64,000 bases of DNA, taken from positions 62,001-126,000 of the forward strand of contig CAINEY010000011.1 of the NCBI GenBank assembly GCA_903847945.1, given 5' to 3'. Within the stretch, counting starts at the first letter, position 1; the number at the start of each line of letters is the position of its first letter. A program made the translations under genes and the position numbers. The notes below the pieces were generated by a model. The model did not search any database, was not told the DNA's origin, and was given only the letters and a program-made list of their open reading frames with translations. This stretch comes from an uncultured bacterium (GTDB taxonomy: Bacteria; Bacillota_I; Bacilli_A; Erysipelotrichales; Erysipelotrichaceae). Of the stretch, positions 1 to 8,829 are shown piece by piece.

Positions 1-2
1 TG

Positions 3-617
3 GCGACCTTGGATAAGTCCTACCACCAATTGCGCCGTTACCTGGAAGAGTTTGGGGATCTGCGCAACGCCATCGTCCATGAACGAATCGATGGGGAAGT
101 GATCGCGGAGCCCCATCTCAAAGTGGTCGAACAGATCGAACACATCGCCCAACTGCTGACCCAACCCGAACGCGTCAAACCGTCGTTTTTGAAGAAGGTC
201 AATTATCTCTATGATGACATGCCCCTCAAACAAGCCGTACAAACGTTGGATACGTGGCGACATTCGAAAATCCCCGTGTATGACCGCAAGATGAATTTCA
301 AAGGCCTCCTCACCACCGATGCGGTCACGCATTTCCTGGTGAAGGCGATCGCTCAAGCCAACTGTGACTTCCCGGATGTCAGTGTTGACGATGTGATGAA
401 ACTGGATGAGAAGTATCGCGCTGTGACGTTTATCTCTGAAAATGCGACACTCTTAAGTGTAATCAATGAGTTTGAATCGCACTTGCGTCAAGGCAAAAAG
501 CTCTACGAAATCATCATTACCCAGAACGGTTCATCCAACCAAAAACCCTTAGGGATCATTACGACCTTCGACTTACCGCTGATCTACGACAAGCTCAATC
601 ACAATCTGCTTCAATAA
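3..617 (+). CDS. HEPN-like / CBS-pair protein, 5' end outside window
   Basis: The reading frame is open to the left edge, so the true start probably lies upstream; a TTG at position 9 is only the first possible start here. Counting from that TTG, residues 19-24 read RNAIVH, which matches the R-N-x3-H motif of HEPN domains. Two CBS-like halves follow (about residues 60-115 and 125-195; the sequence K-I-P-V-Y-D and the phrase GIITTFDL are typical of CBS folds). CBS pairs usually bind adenine nucleotides, so the protein may be a ligand-sensing regulator; its target is unknown. It ends at a strong hairpin terminator shared with the convergent lysR gene. The CBS assignment is fairly safe. The HEPN part rests on one short motif. 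Confidence 0.7.
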   Translation, partial: ATLDKSYHQLRRYLEEFGDLRNAIVHERIDGEVIAEPHLKVVEQIEHIAQLLTQPERVKPSFLKKVNYLYDDMPLKQAVQTLDTWRHSKIPVYDRKMNFKGLLTTDAVTHFLVKAIAQANCDFPDVSVDDVMKLDEKYRAVTFISENATLLSVINEFESHLRQGKKLYEIIITQNGSSNQKPLGIITTFDLPLIYDKLNHNLLQ

Positions 618-650
618 ACGCCATCCCTCAGGGGATGGCGTTAGTTTTGA
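617..650 (+). terminator. Intrinsic terminator of the CBS gene
   Basis: An 11-bp perfect stem (617-627 with 632-642) with a TCAG loop is followed by AGTTTTG. It overlaps the 3' end of the convergent lysR gene and probably also limits transcription from that side. Confidence 0.8.
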
Positions 651-1509
651 CGAGTTCGATAAAGGCATTCAGTGATGCCGACAGGTATTTATCCTGATAG
701 GTCACAATCAAAAAATCGCGCGATAAGGTAAGCTCAGGAACCGGCAAGGTCACGACATCGTGCCGTTTCAAGGCATCGTCCACCAATCGCAAGGGTAAGA
801 TCGAGAGACCCAGTCCGGCTTTGACGGCTTCAATCAAGGCTAGGGTTGAGATGCTTTCCCACGCCGGACGAAGGGTGATGCCGTGCTGAAGCAGAGCCGC
901 ATCAGCCAAACGTCGGGTTCCGCTATCCACGTCCCGCATCAACAAGGGGTAGCGGGTTAGTTCGGAGAGTGGGACTGCCTTCAGTGAAGAACAAGGATGA
1001 TTTGGCGGAGCAATCACCGTCAACTCATCGCGTAAAAATGGGATAGCCGTGAGTGGAGCCAATGGGACCTGACCTTCCACCAAGCCCACATCCAAGCGAT
1101 GATCGGCCACCATCGCGGTAATCGTGTCGGTGTTGTGGACGGTGACTGAAACTGAAACCGCGGGATGGCGTCGTTGAAACTCCGCAACCAGATTAGGAAG
1201 CAGTTTGATTCCGATGGTGATCGAGGAACCAAGGCGTAACGGGGAAGCCTGATGGGTAGCTTTGACCGAAGCCTGGGCCCGAGCGTGAAGGTCAAGGACT
1301 TGCCGGGCCACATCCAAGAGTTGCGCTCCGGCCGGCGTTAAAATCAAATGCCGGTTGATTCGTTCAAAGAGAACCACCTCCAGATCGTTCTCCAGATCGC
1401 GGATGGCGGCGCTGACGGCGGGTTGGCTCAAATACAGACGCTTGGCCGTTTCGGTCATCGATAGAGTTTCACTAACGTTTACAAAGATGTGAAGCAGACG
1501 AGGGTTCAT
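628..1509 (-). CDS. LysR-family transcriptional regulator
   Basis: This 293-residue protein has the normal LysR length. The N-terminal winged helix-turn-helix lies at about residues 5-60, with the recognition region near residues 22-40 (AKRLYLSQPAVSAAIRDLE), and the effector-binding domain covers about 88-290. It is divergent from the two-gene chromate transporter operon and is the obvious candidate regulator of it. A 15-bp dyad in the shared gap fits a LysR T-N11-A site. The start codon follows a TATAAT by exactly six bases with no transcribed Shine-Dalgarno, which predicts a leaderless mRNA. Its inducer cannot be told from the sequence. Confidence 0.93.
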   Translation of the reverse strand: MNPRLLHIFVNVSETLSMTETAKRLYLSQPAVSAAIRDLENDLEVVLFERINRHLILTPAGAQLLDVARQVLDLHARAQASVKATHQASPLRLGSSITIGIKLLPNLVAEFQRRHPAVSVSVTVHNTDTITAMVADHRLDVGLVEGQVPLAPLTAIPFLRDELTVIAPPNHPCSSLKAVPLSELTRYPLLMRDVDSGTRRLADAALLQHGITLRPAWESISTLALIEAVKAGLGLSILPLRLVDDALKRHDVVTLPVPELTLSRDFLIVTYQDKYLSASLNAFIELVKTNAIP

Positions 1510-1515
1510 ACCCTT

Positions 1516-1521
1516 ATTATA
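1516..1521 (-). promoter_or_regulatory. -10 element of lysR, leaderless geometry
   Basis: On the minus strand TATAAT is separated from the ATG at 1509 by six bases (AAGGGT), so the predicted first transcribed base is the A of ATG. No convincing -35 was seen. Confidence 0.6.
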
Positions 1522-1530
1522 ACTAAAATA

Positions 1531-1545
1531 TTATGATAATCATAA
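1531..1545. promoter_or_regulatory. Candidate LysR operator (dyad) between lysR and chrA
   Basis: TTATGATAATCATAA is a 15-bp inverted repeat around a central A. It fits the T-N11-A rule for LysR regulators and sits between the divergent promoters. A related half-site (TATGATTATA, 1551-1560) overlaps the candidate chrA -10 (TATACT, 1557-1562), which suggests two-site binding. Confidence 0.5.
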
Positions 1546-1585
1546 AATAATATGATTATACTTTTAGATTGCCCGGAGGTATCCT

Positions 1586-2170
1586 GTGGTTATGCCAGAT
1601 CACACGACTCAACCGCAGTTTTACCGCCGACTCTTCCTCAACACGCTGACCCTCAGTGCGTTTACCTTTGGGGGAGGGTATGTGATCATCACGCTGATGA
1701 AGAAACGATTCATCGATCAGGAACATTGGTTGAATGAGAATGATATGTTGGACCTGACGGCGATCGCTCAATCGGCGCCTGGAGCCATTGCGGTCAATGC
1801 CTCGATTTTGGTGGGGTATCGATTGGCCGGATGGCGCGGTGCTGCCGTGGCGCTGATGGGCACCATCCTGCCTCCACTGGTGATCTTGTCGCTGGCAGCA
1901 TTGGTGTACACGCAACTCATCACGAACCCCTGGGTCGTTTGGATCCTAAAAGGCATGCAGATCGGGGTGGCAGCGGTAATTGCCGATGTGGTCATCACGA
2001 TGGTACACCATGTGCTCAATCACCGTAGAGCCCTTCAAATTGTGTTGATGTTAGTGTCGTTTGGAGCCGCTGTCGCGCTGAATGTCAATGTGATGTTGAT
2101 TATCTTAGCTTCAGGAGTCATCGGAGCCTTATGGCTGAAACAAGCTCCGGTTCTGGAGGATGTCGAATGA
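1586..2170 (+). CDS. chrA: Chromate transporter family, first half
   Basis: This 194-residue, strongly hydrophobic protein is one half of a split ChrA (CHR family) transporter; full-length ChrA is about 400 residues with two homologous halves. It carries the family glycine motif FGGGYVI near the N-terminus and a second conserved stretch with AQSAPGAIAVNAS. The start is GTG at 1586 or ATG at 1592; GGAGGT at 1575-1580 favours GTG slightly poorly (5-nt gap) and ATG slightly long (11 nt). The stop overlaps the next start as ATGA, so the two halves are probably translationally coupled and act as a heterodimer. Members exist whose substrate is not chromate, so the substrate is uncertain. Confidence 0.88.
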   Translation: MVMPDHTTQPQFYRRLFLNTLTLSAFTFGGGYVIITLMKKRFIDQEHWLNENDMLDLTAIAQSAPGAIAVNASILVGYRLAGWRGAAVALMGTILPPLVILSLAALVYTQLITNPWVVWILKGMQIGVAAVIADVVITMVHHVLNHRRALQIVLMLVSFGAAVALNVNVMLIILASGVIGALWLKQAPVLEDVE

Positions 2171-2730
2171 TTTACCTGGAACTTTTCTTAAGCTTCTTTC
2201 AAGTGGGGCTTTTCAGTATCGGGGGAGGGTATGCGGCCTTACCACTCATCCAAAATCAGGTTGTAACGCAACACGCCTGGTTAACCGTCTCTGAGTTTGC
2301 GGATGTGGTGACGCTCTCGCAGATGACCCCGGGTCCGATTTCCCTCAATGCCGCAACGTTTGTGGGAACCCGGGTCGGTGGAGCTTTGGGAGCCATCATT
2401 GCGACCGCAGGTGTCGTGACGCCATCGGTGATCATTGTGATGATCTTGGCGGCAATCTATGTCAAGTTCAAGGGCCATCATCTCTTGGAAGGGATTCTGG
2501 GAGGTCTTCGTCCGGCCGTCGTCGGGCTCATCGGATCAGCCGCTCTAGGACTTATCATCTTAGCTTTGTTTGGAGAAACCGGGCTCGCCAGTGGTCTAGG
2601 ATCAATCGATCTTAAAGCACTGTGTTTGATGGTTGTGGCGTTTATCATTTTGCGAAAATATCAGCTCAATGCCATCCTGGTGATGAGTGTGTGTGGAATG
2701 ATCGGGGCCGTGCTTTACGGGTTAATTTAG
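2167..2730 (+). CDS. chrA: Chromate transporter family, second half
   Basis: The second CHR-domain half (187 residues from ATG 2167) has the motif SIGGGYAALPLI and the phrase MTPGPISLNAATFVG, homologous to the first half. GGAGGA at 2156-2161 and the ATGA overlap with the upstream gene fix the start at 2167, not at an in-frame ATG 36 bases earlier. Six or so membrane segments can be seen. It is expected to pair with the preceding protein in the membrane. Confidence 0.88.
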   Translation: MIYLELFLSFFQVGLFSIGGGYAALPLIQNQVVTQHAWLTVSEFADVVTLSQMTPGPISLNAATFVGTRVGGALGAIIATAGVVTPSVIIVMILAAIYVKFKGHHLLEGILGGLRPAVVGLIGSAALGLIILALFGETGLASGLGSIDLKALCLMVVAFIILRKYQLNAILVMSVCGMIGAVLYGLI

Positions 2731-2789
2731 CACTTCTCGAGCAAGGTCAATCGTATATAACTACAATCTTGACATCTAAGGAAACAGGT

Positions 2790-3041
2790 TCACTTGGACG
2801 TGCTTTTCATTAGGGTAGAAGGACTGACGTTGAAGATGATCTTCCCGCAGGGGGCACAGTAGTAACCGTGTACAACTCCGTTGGAGAATAGACCTGCCTG
2901 AGCCAACACGATGCCTTGTTTACTAAAGCGCCAGATGGAACTCTTCTCTCCCCGCAAGAGGAAATTCAAGCTTTGTTGAGCCTCGATGCGTCCGGGTTCC
3001 ATGCGGGAACCGCAGTACGGACAATTCATGGAGAAACTCAT
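2790..3041 (-). CDS. Small zinc-ribbon protein at the end of the gcv operon
   Basis: This protein has 83 residues, or 79 if the in-frame ATG at 3029 is used. An N-terminal CPYCG and a C-terminal CAPCG form a four-cysteine zinc ribbon around a short beta-rich middle. It resembles the DUF6487-type family of small ribbon proteins of unknown role. Its ATG overlaps the gcvPB stop (ATGA), so it belongs to the glycine cleavage operon and should be under the glycine riboswitch. Why a zinc ribbon should be made with the glycine cleavage enzymes is not known. Confidence 0.75.
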   Translation of the reverse strand: MSFSMNCPYCGSRMEPGRIEAQQSLNFLLRGEKSSIWRFSKQGIVLAQAGLFSNGVVHGYYCAPCGKIIFNVSPSTLMKSTSK

Positions 3042-4459
3042 AAGCTGGCTTTGAGAATGGGTTTACGGGCAGCCAAGACATCATCAACCCGCTTGACAGG
3101 GGTGGTGTACGGCGCGTTCTTGAAGAAATCGGGATCACTGATCGCTTTTTCTTTGAAGCCGATCATCATGTCCGCGAAGTCATCCAGGGTTTCTTTGGAT
3201 TCCGTTTCCGTGGGTTCGATCATCAAGGCTTCGTGGACGATCAGCGGGAAGTACATCGTCGGGGGATGGATCCCGTTGTCCAGCATGGCCTTACACAGAT
3301 CCATGGCCCGAACGCCGGTGCTGTCTTTGAGGTCCTGCAGGCTCAAAACGAACTCATGCATGCAGGTACCCGGATACGCCACCGGATAATGCGCTTTGAG
3401 GCGTTCCATCAGGTAATTGGCGTTAAGGACGGCCATGAAGGACGCTTCAGCCAAGCCTTCACCGCCCAAGGATTGAATGTAGGTGTAGGCTCGGACGTTG
3501 ACCAAGAAGTTCCCGAAGTAAGAACGCATGCGTCCGATGGACTTGGGCAGTTTGGGATAGGTCTTATCGATGAGGGTGCCTTCCGGTAAGAAGGGCATCA
3601 ACAATCCTTTGACCCCGACCGGACCCGAACCGGGTCCTCCACCGCCATGGGGCGTACTGAAGGTCTTGTGGAGGTTGAGGTGGACCACGTCGAAGCCCAT
3701 GTCGCCGGGACGGACCTGGCCCATGATGGCGTTGAGGTTGGCTCCATCGTAATAGAGGAGACCTCCGACCTGGTGAACCAGATCGGCGATCTGCGCGATG
3801 TTGGGATCGAAGAGACCCAAAGTGTTGGGATTGGTCAGCATCAACGCGGCAATTTCATCGCTGAGTACCGCTTTTAAGGCTTCCACATCCACCCCGCCTT
3901 GCGGGTTCGAGGGAATACTGACGACACTGTAGCCGGCCATGTTGGCGGAAGCCGGGTTGGTGCCGTGGGCCGAGTCGGGGACGATGACTTTAGTGCGTTT
4001 GGTGTCGTTGCGCGACTGGTGATAAGCCCGGATCAAGAGGAGTCCGGTGAACTCGCCATGGGCTCCGGCGGACGGCTGCAGGGTAAAGGCATCCATGCCG
4101 GTGACTTCACACAGATCGCGCTGTAAGCCATCCATCAGTTCCAAGGCCCCTTCAACGGTTTCGAGGTTCTGGGTGGGGTGGATCCCGGTAAAGCCGGCCA
4201 AGGAAGCCATGTGATCATTGATCTTGGGGTTGTGCTTCATGGTGCATGACCCTAAGGGATAGAAGCCGTTATCGACCCCAAAGGCCTGTCGGGATAGTGC
4301 CATGTAGTGACGGGTCACATCGACTTCACTGACGCTGGCCAAGCGTGGCGTCGTGCTGCGCAGTTGCGTATCATCCAGATTCACGGCTGGACAATCGTAA
4401 TCGGGTAAACGAATACCGCGGCGTCCTGTGACACTGCGTTCGAAAATCAGCTGGCTCAT
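3038..4459 (-). CDS. gcvPB: Glycine dehydrogenase (decarboxylating), subunit 2
   Basis: This is the C-terminal half of P-protein in the two-subunit form (473 residues, normal size). P-protein decarboxylates glycine and passes the aminomethyl group to lipoylated GcvH. The PLP lysine is K265 in [20 protein letters not shown], and [10 protein letters not shown] is a conserved cofactor-site stretch. It overlaps gcvPA by four bases. Both subunits are needed for activity. Confidence 0.97.
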   Translation of the reverse strand: MSQLIFERSVTGRRGIRLPDYDCPAVNLDDTQLRSTTPRLASVSEVDVTRHYMALSRQAFGVDNGFYPLGSCTMKHNPKINDHMASLAGFTGIHPTQNLETVEGALELMDGLQRDLCEVTGMDAFTLQPSAGAHGEFTGLLLIRAYHQSRNDTKRTKVIVPDSAHGTNPASANMAGYSVVSIPSNPQGGVDVEALKAVLSDEIAALMLTNPNTLGLFDPNIAQIADLVHQVGGLLYYDGANLNAIMGQVRPGDMGFDVVHLNLHKTFSTPHGGGGPGSGPVGVKGLLMPFLPEGTLIDKTYPKLPKSIGRMRSYFGNFLVNVRAYTYIQSLGGEGLAEASFMAVLNANYLMERLKAHYPVAYPGTCMHEFVLSLQDLKDSTGVRAMDLCKAMLDNGIHPPTMYFPLIVHEALMIEPTETESKETLDDFADMMIGFKEKAISDPDFFKNAPYTTPVKRVDDVLAARKPILKASL

Positions 4460-5769
4460 GCGAGTTCCTCCTTCAGGATCGCAATGACGCGATCTAAGGT
4501 GGCTTTATCGGTGGTTTCAGTGACACACCACAAGAGTTCGTGTTCGCCCACGGGTAAACCGGACAAGATGTTGTGGCGATCCAGCACGGCTTCCACGTCG
4601 ATGGCGTTGAAGTTTCCGGTGGTGACGAATTCATGGAAGAAAGGTTGATTATACGCCAAGGGGAAGCCAATCTTGGCCAGTTCCTTTTGGAAGTAATGGG
4701 CTCTGCGCAACCCGTGCTGAGCCACTTCGGTGAGTCCTTGAGGACCCATGACGGCCACATAGACACTGGCGGTCAGGGCACACAGGGCTTGATTGGAACA
4801 CAGCGAGGAGGTCGCCTTTTCGCGTCGAATGTGTTGTTCACGGGCTTGAAGGGTCAAGACGAAGGCTCGTTTTCCGTCGGTATCGACGGTTTGTCCGACG
4901 ATGCGTCCGGGTAAACGGCGAACCAAATCATTCGTAGTCGCCATGTAGCCCAAGTACGGGCCGCCATAGGCTAAGGACAAGCCCAAGGACTGGGCTTCAC
5001 CCACGGCGATGTCGGCGCCTAAAGCGCGCGGACTCTTGAGGACGGTCATCGCCAAAGGATGGCCATAGACGATGAGTTTGGCACCGGCAGCGTGGATGTC
5101 GACGGACAAGGTGCCGACGTCTTCCAACACGCCCCAATAGTTGGGGTGTTGAACCAGGACCCCGGCGATTGTTTCATTGAGCAGCGGTTTGAGGGTCGCC
5201 AGATCCAAGGCTCCGTTTTTCGTTTCGACGAGACGGATGTCGATGTCGAGGTACTGGGTGTAGGTTTGGATGGTGGCGATGGTTTGTGGGTTGACGGTAT
5301 CGGCGATCAGCACGGTCTTGCGGGTACGTTCGAGCACCATCTGGATGCTTTCGGCGGCTGCAGTCGCGCCGTCGTAGACAGACGCATTGGCCCCGTCCAT
5401 CCCGGTGAGTTCGCAAATGGCGGATTGGTATTCGAAAATGCTCTGCAGGATGCCTTGCGAGAATTCGGCCTGATAGGGGGTATAGGCACTGACGAACTCT
5501 TCCCGGGATCCGAAGTTTTTCACGACGGCCGGAATGTAGTGGTGTTCGGCACCGGCTCCGCGCAGAATGGTGGCGTAAACCTTGTTTTTGGCCGCTAAGG
5601 CACTAAGTTTGGCCAGGACTTCCATTTCGGAAAGGCCTTTGGGCAGATTCAGGGGACGTTTGAGTTTGAGGGAGGCGGGAATCGAATCAAAGAGAGTTTC
5701 CCGGGTCTTCCCTACGGTATCCAACATCGCCTGCGTCTGTGCCGGAGTACTCAGCAGGTAGTCGCTCAT
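4456..5769 (-). CDS. gcvPA: Glycine dehydrogenase (decarboxylating), subunit 1
   Basis: This is the N-terminal half of P-protein (437 residues, normal size). The family features seen include [14 protein letters not shown] and [17 protein letters not shown]. It lies two bases after gcvH and overlaps gcvPB by ATGA, so subunit synthesis is coupled. Long reading frames on the opposite strand are codon shadows. Confidence 0.97.
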   Translation of the reverse strand: MSDYLLSTPAQTQAMLDTVGKTRETLFDSIPASLKLKRPLNLPKGLSEMEVLAKLSALAAKNKVYATILRGAGAEHHYIPAVVKNFGSREEFVSAYTPYQAEFSQGILQSIFEYQSAICELTGMDGANASVYDGATAAAESIQMVLERTRKTVLIADTVNPQTIATIQTYTQYLDIDIRLVETKNGALDLATLKPLLNETIAGVLVQHPNYWGVLEDVGTLSVDIHAAGAKLIVYGHPLAMTVLKSPRALGADIAVGEAQSLGLSLAYGGPYLGYMATTNDLVRRLPGRIVGQTVDTDGKRAFVLTLQAREQHIRREKATSSLCSNQALCALTASVYVAVMGPQGLTEVAQHGLRRAHYFQKELAKIGFPLAYNQPFFHEFVTTGNFNAIDVEAVLDRHNILSGLPVGEHELLWCVTETTDKATLDRVIAILKEELA

Positions 5770-5771
5770 GG

Positions 5772-6131
5772 TTAGTCTTTGTCCATAGCCAAGTAAGTGG
5801 CTTCGTCGATGAGACTGGCCTCATTGACGGTGCCTTCCACTTGGATGATCCAGGTTCCCAAGGGATCCTGGTTGAGGGTTTCCGGAGCACTAAGCAGCGC
5901 TTCATTGACGGCGACGACTTTTCCGCTGAGCGGGGAAATCAGTTCGGAGACAGCCTTGACGGATTCGACATCCCCAAAGCGTTCTCCCTGAGTGACGGGA
6001 TCACCCACGGCCGGCAAGACCACAAAGACGATGTCGCCCAAGGCGTGTTGGGCGTGGTCAGAGATCCCGACCGCATGCGGGGCTTGGTCCGCGAGGACCC
6101 ATTCGTGAGAAGGCAGATACAGACGTTTCAT
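5772..6131 (-). CDS. gcvH: Glycine cleavage system H protein
   Basis: GcvH (119 residues) is the lipoyl carrier of the glycine cleavage system. The lipoylated lysine is K59 in ESVKA, followed by the conserved ISPLSGKVVAVNE. A lipoate ligase gene (ending at 18792) is present in the window and may supply its cofactor. No dihydrolipoamide dehydrogenase gene is in this operon, so the L-protein must be encoded elsewhere. Confidence 0.97.
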   Translation of the reverse strand: MKRLYLPSHEWVLADQAPHAVGISDHAQHALGDIVFVVLPAVGDPVTQGERFGDVESVKAVSELISPLSGKVVAVNEALLSAPETLNQDPLGTWIIQVEGTVNEASLIDEATYLAMDKD

Positions 6132-6146
6132 AGTGTTCTCCTTTGG

Positions 6147-7214
6147 TTACTTTTTATAGAAAGGCAACTTGACCTTTTCTGCTTTGAGACGGCGACCGCG
6201 CACATCGAGTTCGAAGAGCGTTTCGCTGAAGACTTCGGGACTGACATAGCCCATGGCGATGCCCTGTCCTAAGGTGGGGGACATCGTTCCGCTGGTCACT
6301 TTGCCGATGCATTGACCATTGAAATAGATGTCACTTCCTTCTCGGGCAATCCCGCGATCGATCAGGCGTAATCCGATGCGACGTTTCTTCGGGGATTGAC
6401 TGAGGGCTTCGGTGGCGATAAAGTCGGGTTTTTCGAGCTTGGTGAAGAACTTGAGGCCGGCTTCGATCGGAGTCGTTTCATCGTTGAGCTCATGGCCGTA
6501 GAGCGGCATTCCGGCTTCTAAACGTAAGGTATCCCGAGCACCTAAACCACAGGGTTCCAAACCGTAGGGAGCTCCGGTTTCCAGAAGCACCTTCCACAGC
6601 TTGACCGTATCCTTGGCTGCACAGTAGAGTTCGAAGCCGTCTTCACCGGTGTAGCCTGTTCGGCTGACGAGAGTTGAAATCCCGGAGATCGTCACGTTTT
6701 CAATGAAACTGTAGTAGGCTTCGGGGATGCGATCAGTCAGGAGTCGTAAGATGAACTCCGCCATCGGTCCTTGAAGGGCAATCTGACCGTAATCCGCGGA
6801 GGCATTGGCGTAAGCATAATGTCCCTTGAGGTTGGCTTGAAAGTAGGCATCGTCTTTGTCGGTGTTGGAGGCGTTGACGACGATGAGGTAATCCTCAACG
6901 TTGCGCTTGTACACCAAAAGATCATCCACGGCCGTGCCATCGGCTCTGACCAGGATCCCATAACGCACTTTCCCAATCTCCAGATCGGTGAAATCGTTGG
7001 AGATGAGCCGGTTGAGGTTAGCCAAGGCATCCGGTCCCTTTAAGGTCAATTCACCCATATGGGAGACATCGAAGAGGCCGGCTTTTTCTCGAACGGCTTT
7101 GTGTTCGGTGAGGATGCCTTTGGGATACTGGATCGGCATGATGAAGCCGCCAAAAGGCACCATGGTGGCCCCTAAGGCTTCGTGTTCAGCAAACAGCGGG
7201 GTATGCTTGTCCAT
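6147..7214 (-). CDS. gcvT: Aminomethyltransferase (T protein)
   Basis: GcvT (355 residues) transfers the methylene group from aminomethyl-lipoyl GcvH to tetrahydrofolate and releases ammonia. Conserved stretches include FGGFIMPIQY near the N-terminus, FDVSHMGE, the folate-site region RTGYTGEDGFE, and the C-terminal GKVTSGTMSPTL. It is the first gene of the operon. AGGAGGA at 7219-7225 is a strong ribosome site just after the riboswitch terminator. Confidence 0.97.
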   Translation of the reverse strand: MDKHTPLFAEHEALGATMVPFGGFIMPIQYPKGILTEHKAVREKAGLFDVSHMGELTLKGPDALANLNRLISNDFTDLEIGKVRYGILVRADGTAVDDLLVYKRNVEDYLIVVNASNTDKDDAYFQANLKGHYAYANASADYGQIALQGPMAEFILRLLTDRIPEAYYSFIENVTISGISTLVSRTGYTGEDGFELYCAAKDTVKLWKVLLETGAPYGLEPCGLGARDTLRLEAGMPLYGHELNDETTPIEAGLKFFTKLEKPDFIATEALSQSPKKRRIGLRLIDRGIAREGSDIYFNGQCIGKVTSGTMSPTLGQGIAMGYVSPEVFSETLFELDVRGRRLKAEKVKLPFYKK

Positions 7215-7228
7215 ATTGTCCTCCTGTG

Positions 7229-7254
7229 AAAAAGACGCTTAAAAACTAAGCGCC
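7229..7254 (-). terminator. Riboswitch-controlled terminator upstream of gcvT
   Basis: On the minus strand GGCGCTT (7248-7254) pairs with AAGCGTC (7234-7240) and is followed by TTTTT (7229-7233). The first two bases of the stem (7253-7254) are shared with the 3' strand of aptamer-2 P1, so ligand-stabilised P1 and the full terminator exclude each other. This predicts that glycine turns the operon on. Confidence 0.75.
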
Positions 7255-7402
7255 TTCGTCTGTTGACCTGAAAGATTCTCCTTACGGATTGCTTCGTCGG
7301 TGTTTGACTCTCTTTACGAAGGTTTGTCCCGAACCGGTCCTTTTGCCTGAGCGTTATTGCGCATTGCGCCTTCGGCGCCTCCGAAGAGGTCTCTCCTGGT
7401 TC
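7253..7402 (-). promoter_or_regulatory. Tandem glycine riboswitch (gcvT leader)
   Basis: Read on the minus strand, aptamer 1 is closed by GAACC (7398-7402) with GGTTC (7331-7335) and contains GGAGAGACC, GCGCCGAAGGCGCAA and CTCAGGCAAAAGGAC. Aptamer 2 is closed by CCTTCGT (7316-7322) with ACGAAGG (7253-7259) and contains AGAGA, CACCGACGAAGCAA and CTTTCAGGTCAACAGACG. These are the glycine riboswitch core motifs. It controls the gcv operon, which is the usual target of this class. Confidence 0.93.
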
Positions 7403-7423
7403 GTTCGACCAAACTGTACTTTC

Positions 7424-7452
7424 AGTATACCAAATCTTTTTACCGCTGTCTT
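7424..7452 (-). promoter_or_regulatory. Promoter of the gcv operon
   Basis: On the minus strand AAGACA (7447-7452) and TATACT (7424-7429) are 17 bases apart, and TGG before the hexamer gives an extended -10. Transcription would begin about 15 bases before riboswitch aptamer 1. Confidence 0.7.
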
Positions 7453-7495
7453 GAGGAGTGGTGCTTTTCAAGTGGGCGAAAAAGGAAATATTGGG

Positions 7496-7501
7496 TATAA
7501 T
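7496..7501 (+). promoter_or_regulatory. -10 element of flippase gene, very short leader
   Basis: TATAAT lies 11 bases before the ATG at 7513. The GGAGAAAG between them would be at or before the transcription start, so the mRNA leader would be about 5 bases or less. Confidence 0.5.
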
Positions 7502-7512
7502 GGAGAAAGTCC

Positions 7513-8817
7513 ATGAGTCAGCTAAAACCAATCCTTCACAAAGGCTTTGAAGCCTTTAAAAAAGTCTATAAGCAGGGGGCCTTCCACATTATCGCCGGAA
7601 GCTTCCTGACCAAGTTCAGTGCGTTACTGGCGTCCATTTTTATCGTTCGAGTGTTAACGAAAGATGATTACGGAGCCGTCAGCTACATCGAAAACATCTA
7701 CGGCTACTTGTACATCCTGATCGGGATGGGCTTGGATATCTCCCTCATGCGTTTCATGATCAAGAGTGAAACGCCACGTAAACAGCTGGCTTATTATAAG
7801 TATGTCCTGATCATGGGATCGATCGTCAATCTGGGTTTACTGGTGATCATCGGTTTGGGTGTGTGGTTCTATCAACCCCCACAAGCCTTTGCGCTGTTGA
7901 AGACGCTAGTCTTGATCTATTTGATCGCGACCCCAATACAGTTCATCGTGGAAGCCAATCTCTACGTCTATCGGGCGATGAAAGCCAATCAGCGCTATGC
8001 GCTCTTGTCCTTTGCGGTATCGACGCTGACGATCCTGACGAAGTTCTTCGGAGCGATGATCTGGAAGGTTGACGGGGTGGTCTACGCTAAACTGGTGACC
8101 TACTTCATCATAGCGATCATCCTGGGTCAACAGACCTACAAGATCTATTTTAAAGGCTTACGCGAGGATCCACTGACCAAAACCGAACGGAAGAATTTAG
8201 TGTCTTATTCGTTGCAGTATGTGCTCAGTAACGGTCTCTGGCAACTTTTGACCCTCAACGACATCTTCCTGATCGGGATCTTGGTCAATGATTCCGTGGC
8301 CTTGGCCGAATACAAAGCGGCGTTTATGTTGCCATCGAATTTGACCCTCATCAGTCATTCGATCGGGATCTTCATTGCCCCCTACTTCATCGCCCATGAG
8401 CACGACAACGCGTGGGTGTGGAAACACTACAAACTGACCTTACTGGCCACCACAGCGATGGTCATTCCGGTGGCTGCGGTGTTCCTTTTGGTTCCGGGAT
8501 GGATCAGCAGTTTACTCTACGGCCAACAGTACGCCAACATTGCGATCCTGCTCCAACTGATCACCGTGACCTCAATCATCAACACGATCTTCCGCTTTAC
8601 CACGGCCTCGCTCTTCGCTTCGATGGGACTGGTGAAAAACAACCTTCCGATTGCCGTGTTAGGCGTTGTGGTCCAAGTGATCTTGGGAGTCTACTTTATC
8701 AGGCAGTACGGAACAGCAGGGGCAGCTTATGCCGGGATCGTGACGTATACGGCCATGAGTATTCTGTTGGTGTGGGGATTCCACCATCGATTCAATCCGA
8801 AAAAAGCGATCGCCTAG
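7513..8817 (+). CDS. Polysaccharide flippase (Wzx / MOP superfamily)
   Basis: This 434-residue integral membrane protein has 12-14 predicted hydrophobic helices and the look of the oligosaccharide flippase family. The N-terminal stretch with FLTKFSALLASIFIVRVLTK and DYGAVSY is typical. It would move lipid-linked oligosaccharide across the membrane. No polymerase or glycosyltransferase is adjacent; the nucleotide-sugar operon begins 3.4 kb downstream, so a shared role in surface polysaccharide is plausible but not shown. It ends at a perfect palindromic terminator. Confidence 0.85.
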   Translation: MSQLKPILHKGFEAFKKVYKQGAFHIIAGSFLTKFSALLASIFIVRVLTKDDYGAVSYIENIYGYLYILIGMGLDISLMRFMIKSETPRKQLAYYKYVLIMGSIVNLGLLVIIGLGVWFYQPPQAFALLKTLVLIYLIATPIQFIVEANLYVYRAMKANQRYALLSFAVSTLTILTKFFGAMIWKVDGVVYAKLVTYFIIAIILGQQTYKIYFKGLREDPLTKTERKNLVSYSLQYVLSNGLWQLLTLNDIFLIGILVNDSVALAEYKAAFMLPSNLTLISHSIGIFIAPYFIAHEHDNAWVWKHYKLTLLATTAMVIPVAAVFLLVPGWISSLLYGQQYANIAILLQLITVTSIINTIFRFTTASLFASMGLVKNNLPIAVLGVVVQVILGVYFIRQYGTAGAAYAGIVTYTAMSILLVWGFHHRFNPKKAIA

Positions 8818-8829
8818 GCGATCGCTTTT
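8804..8829. terminator. Bidirectional terminator
   Basis: An 11-bp stem (8804-8814 with 8817-8827) around TA is a perfect palindrome with T runs on both strands. It serves the converging flippase and HD-GYP genes. Confidence 0.85.

Noticed and set aside
5059-5598. 179-codon open frame antisense to gcvPA
   Set aside because: Shadow of gcvPA codons, similar to other antisense frames across the gcv operon.
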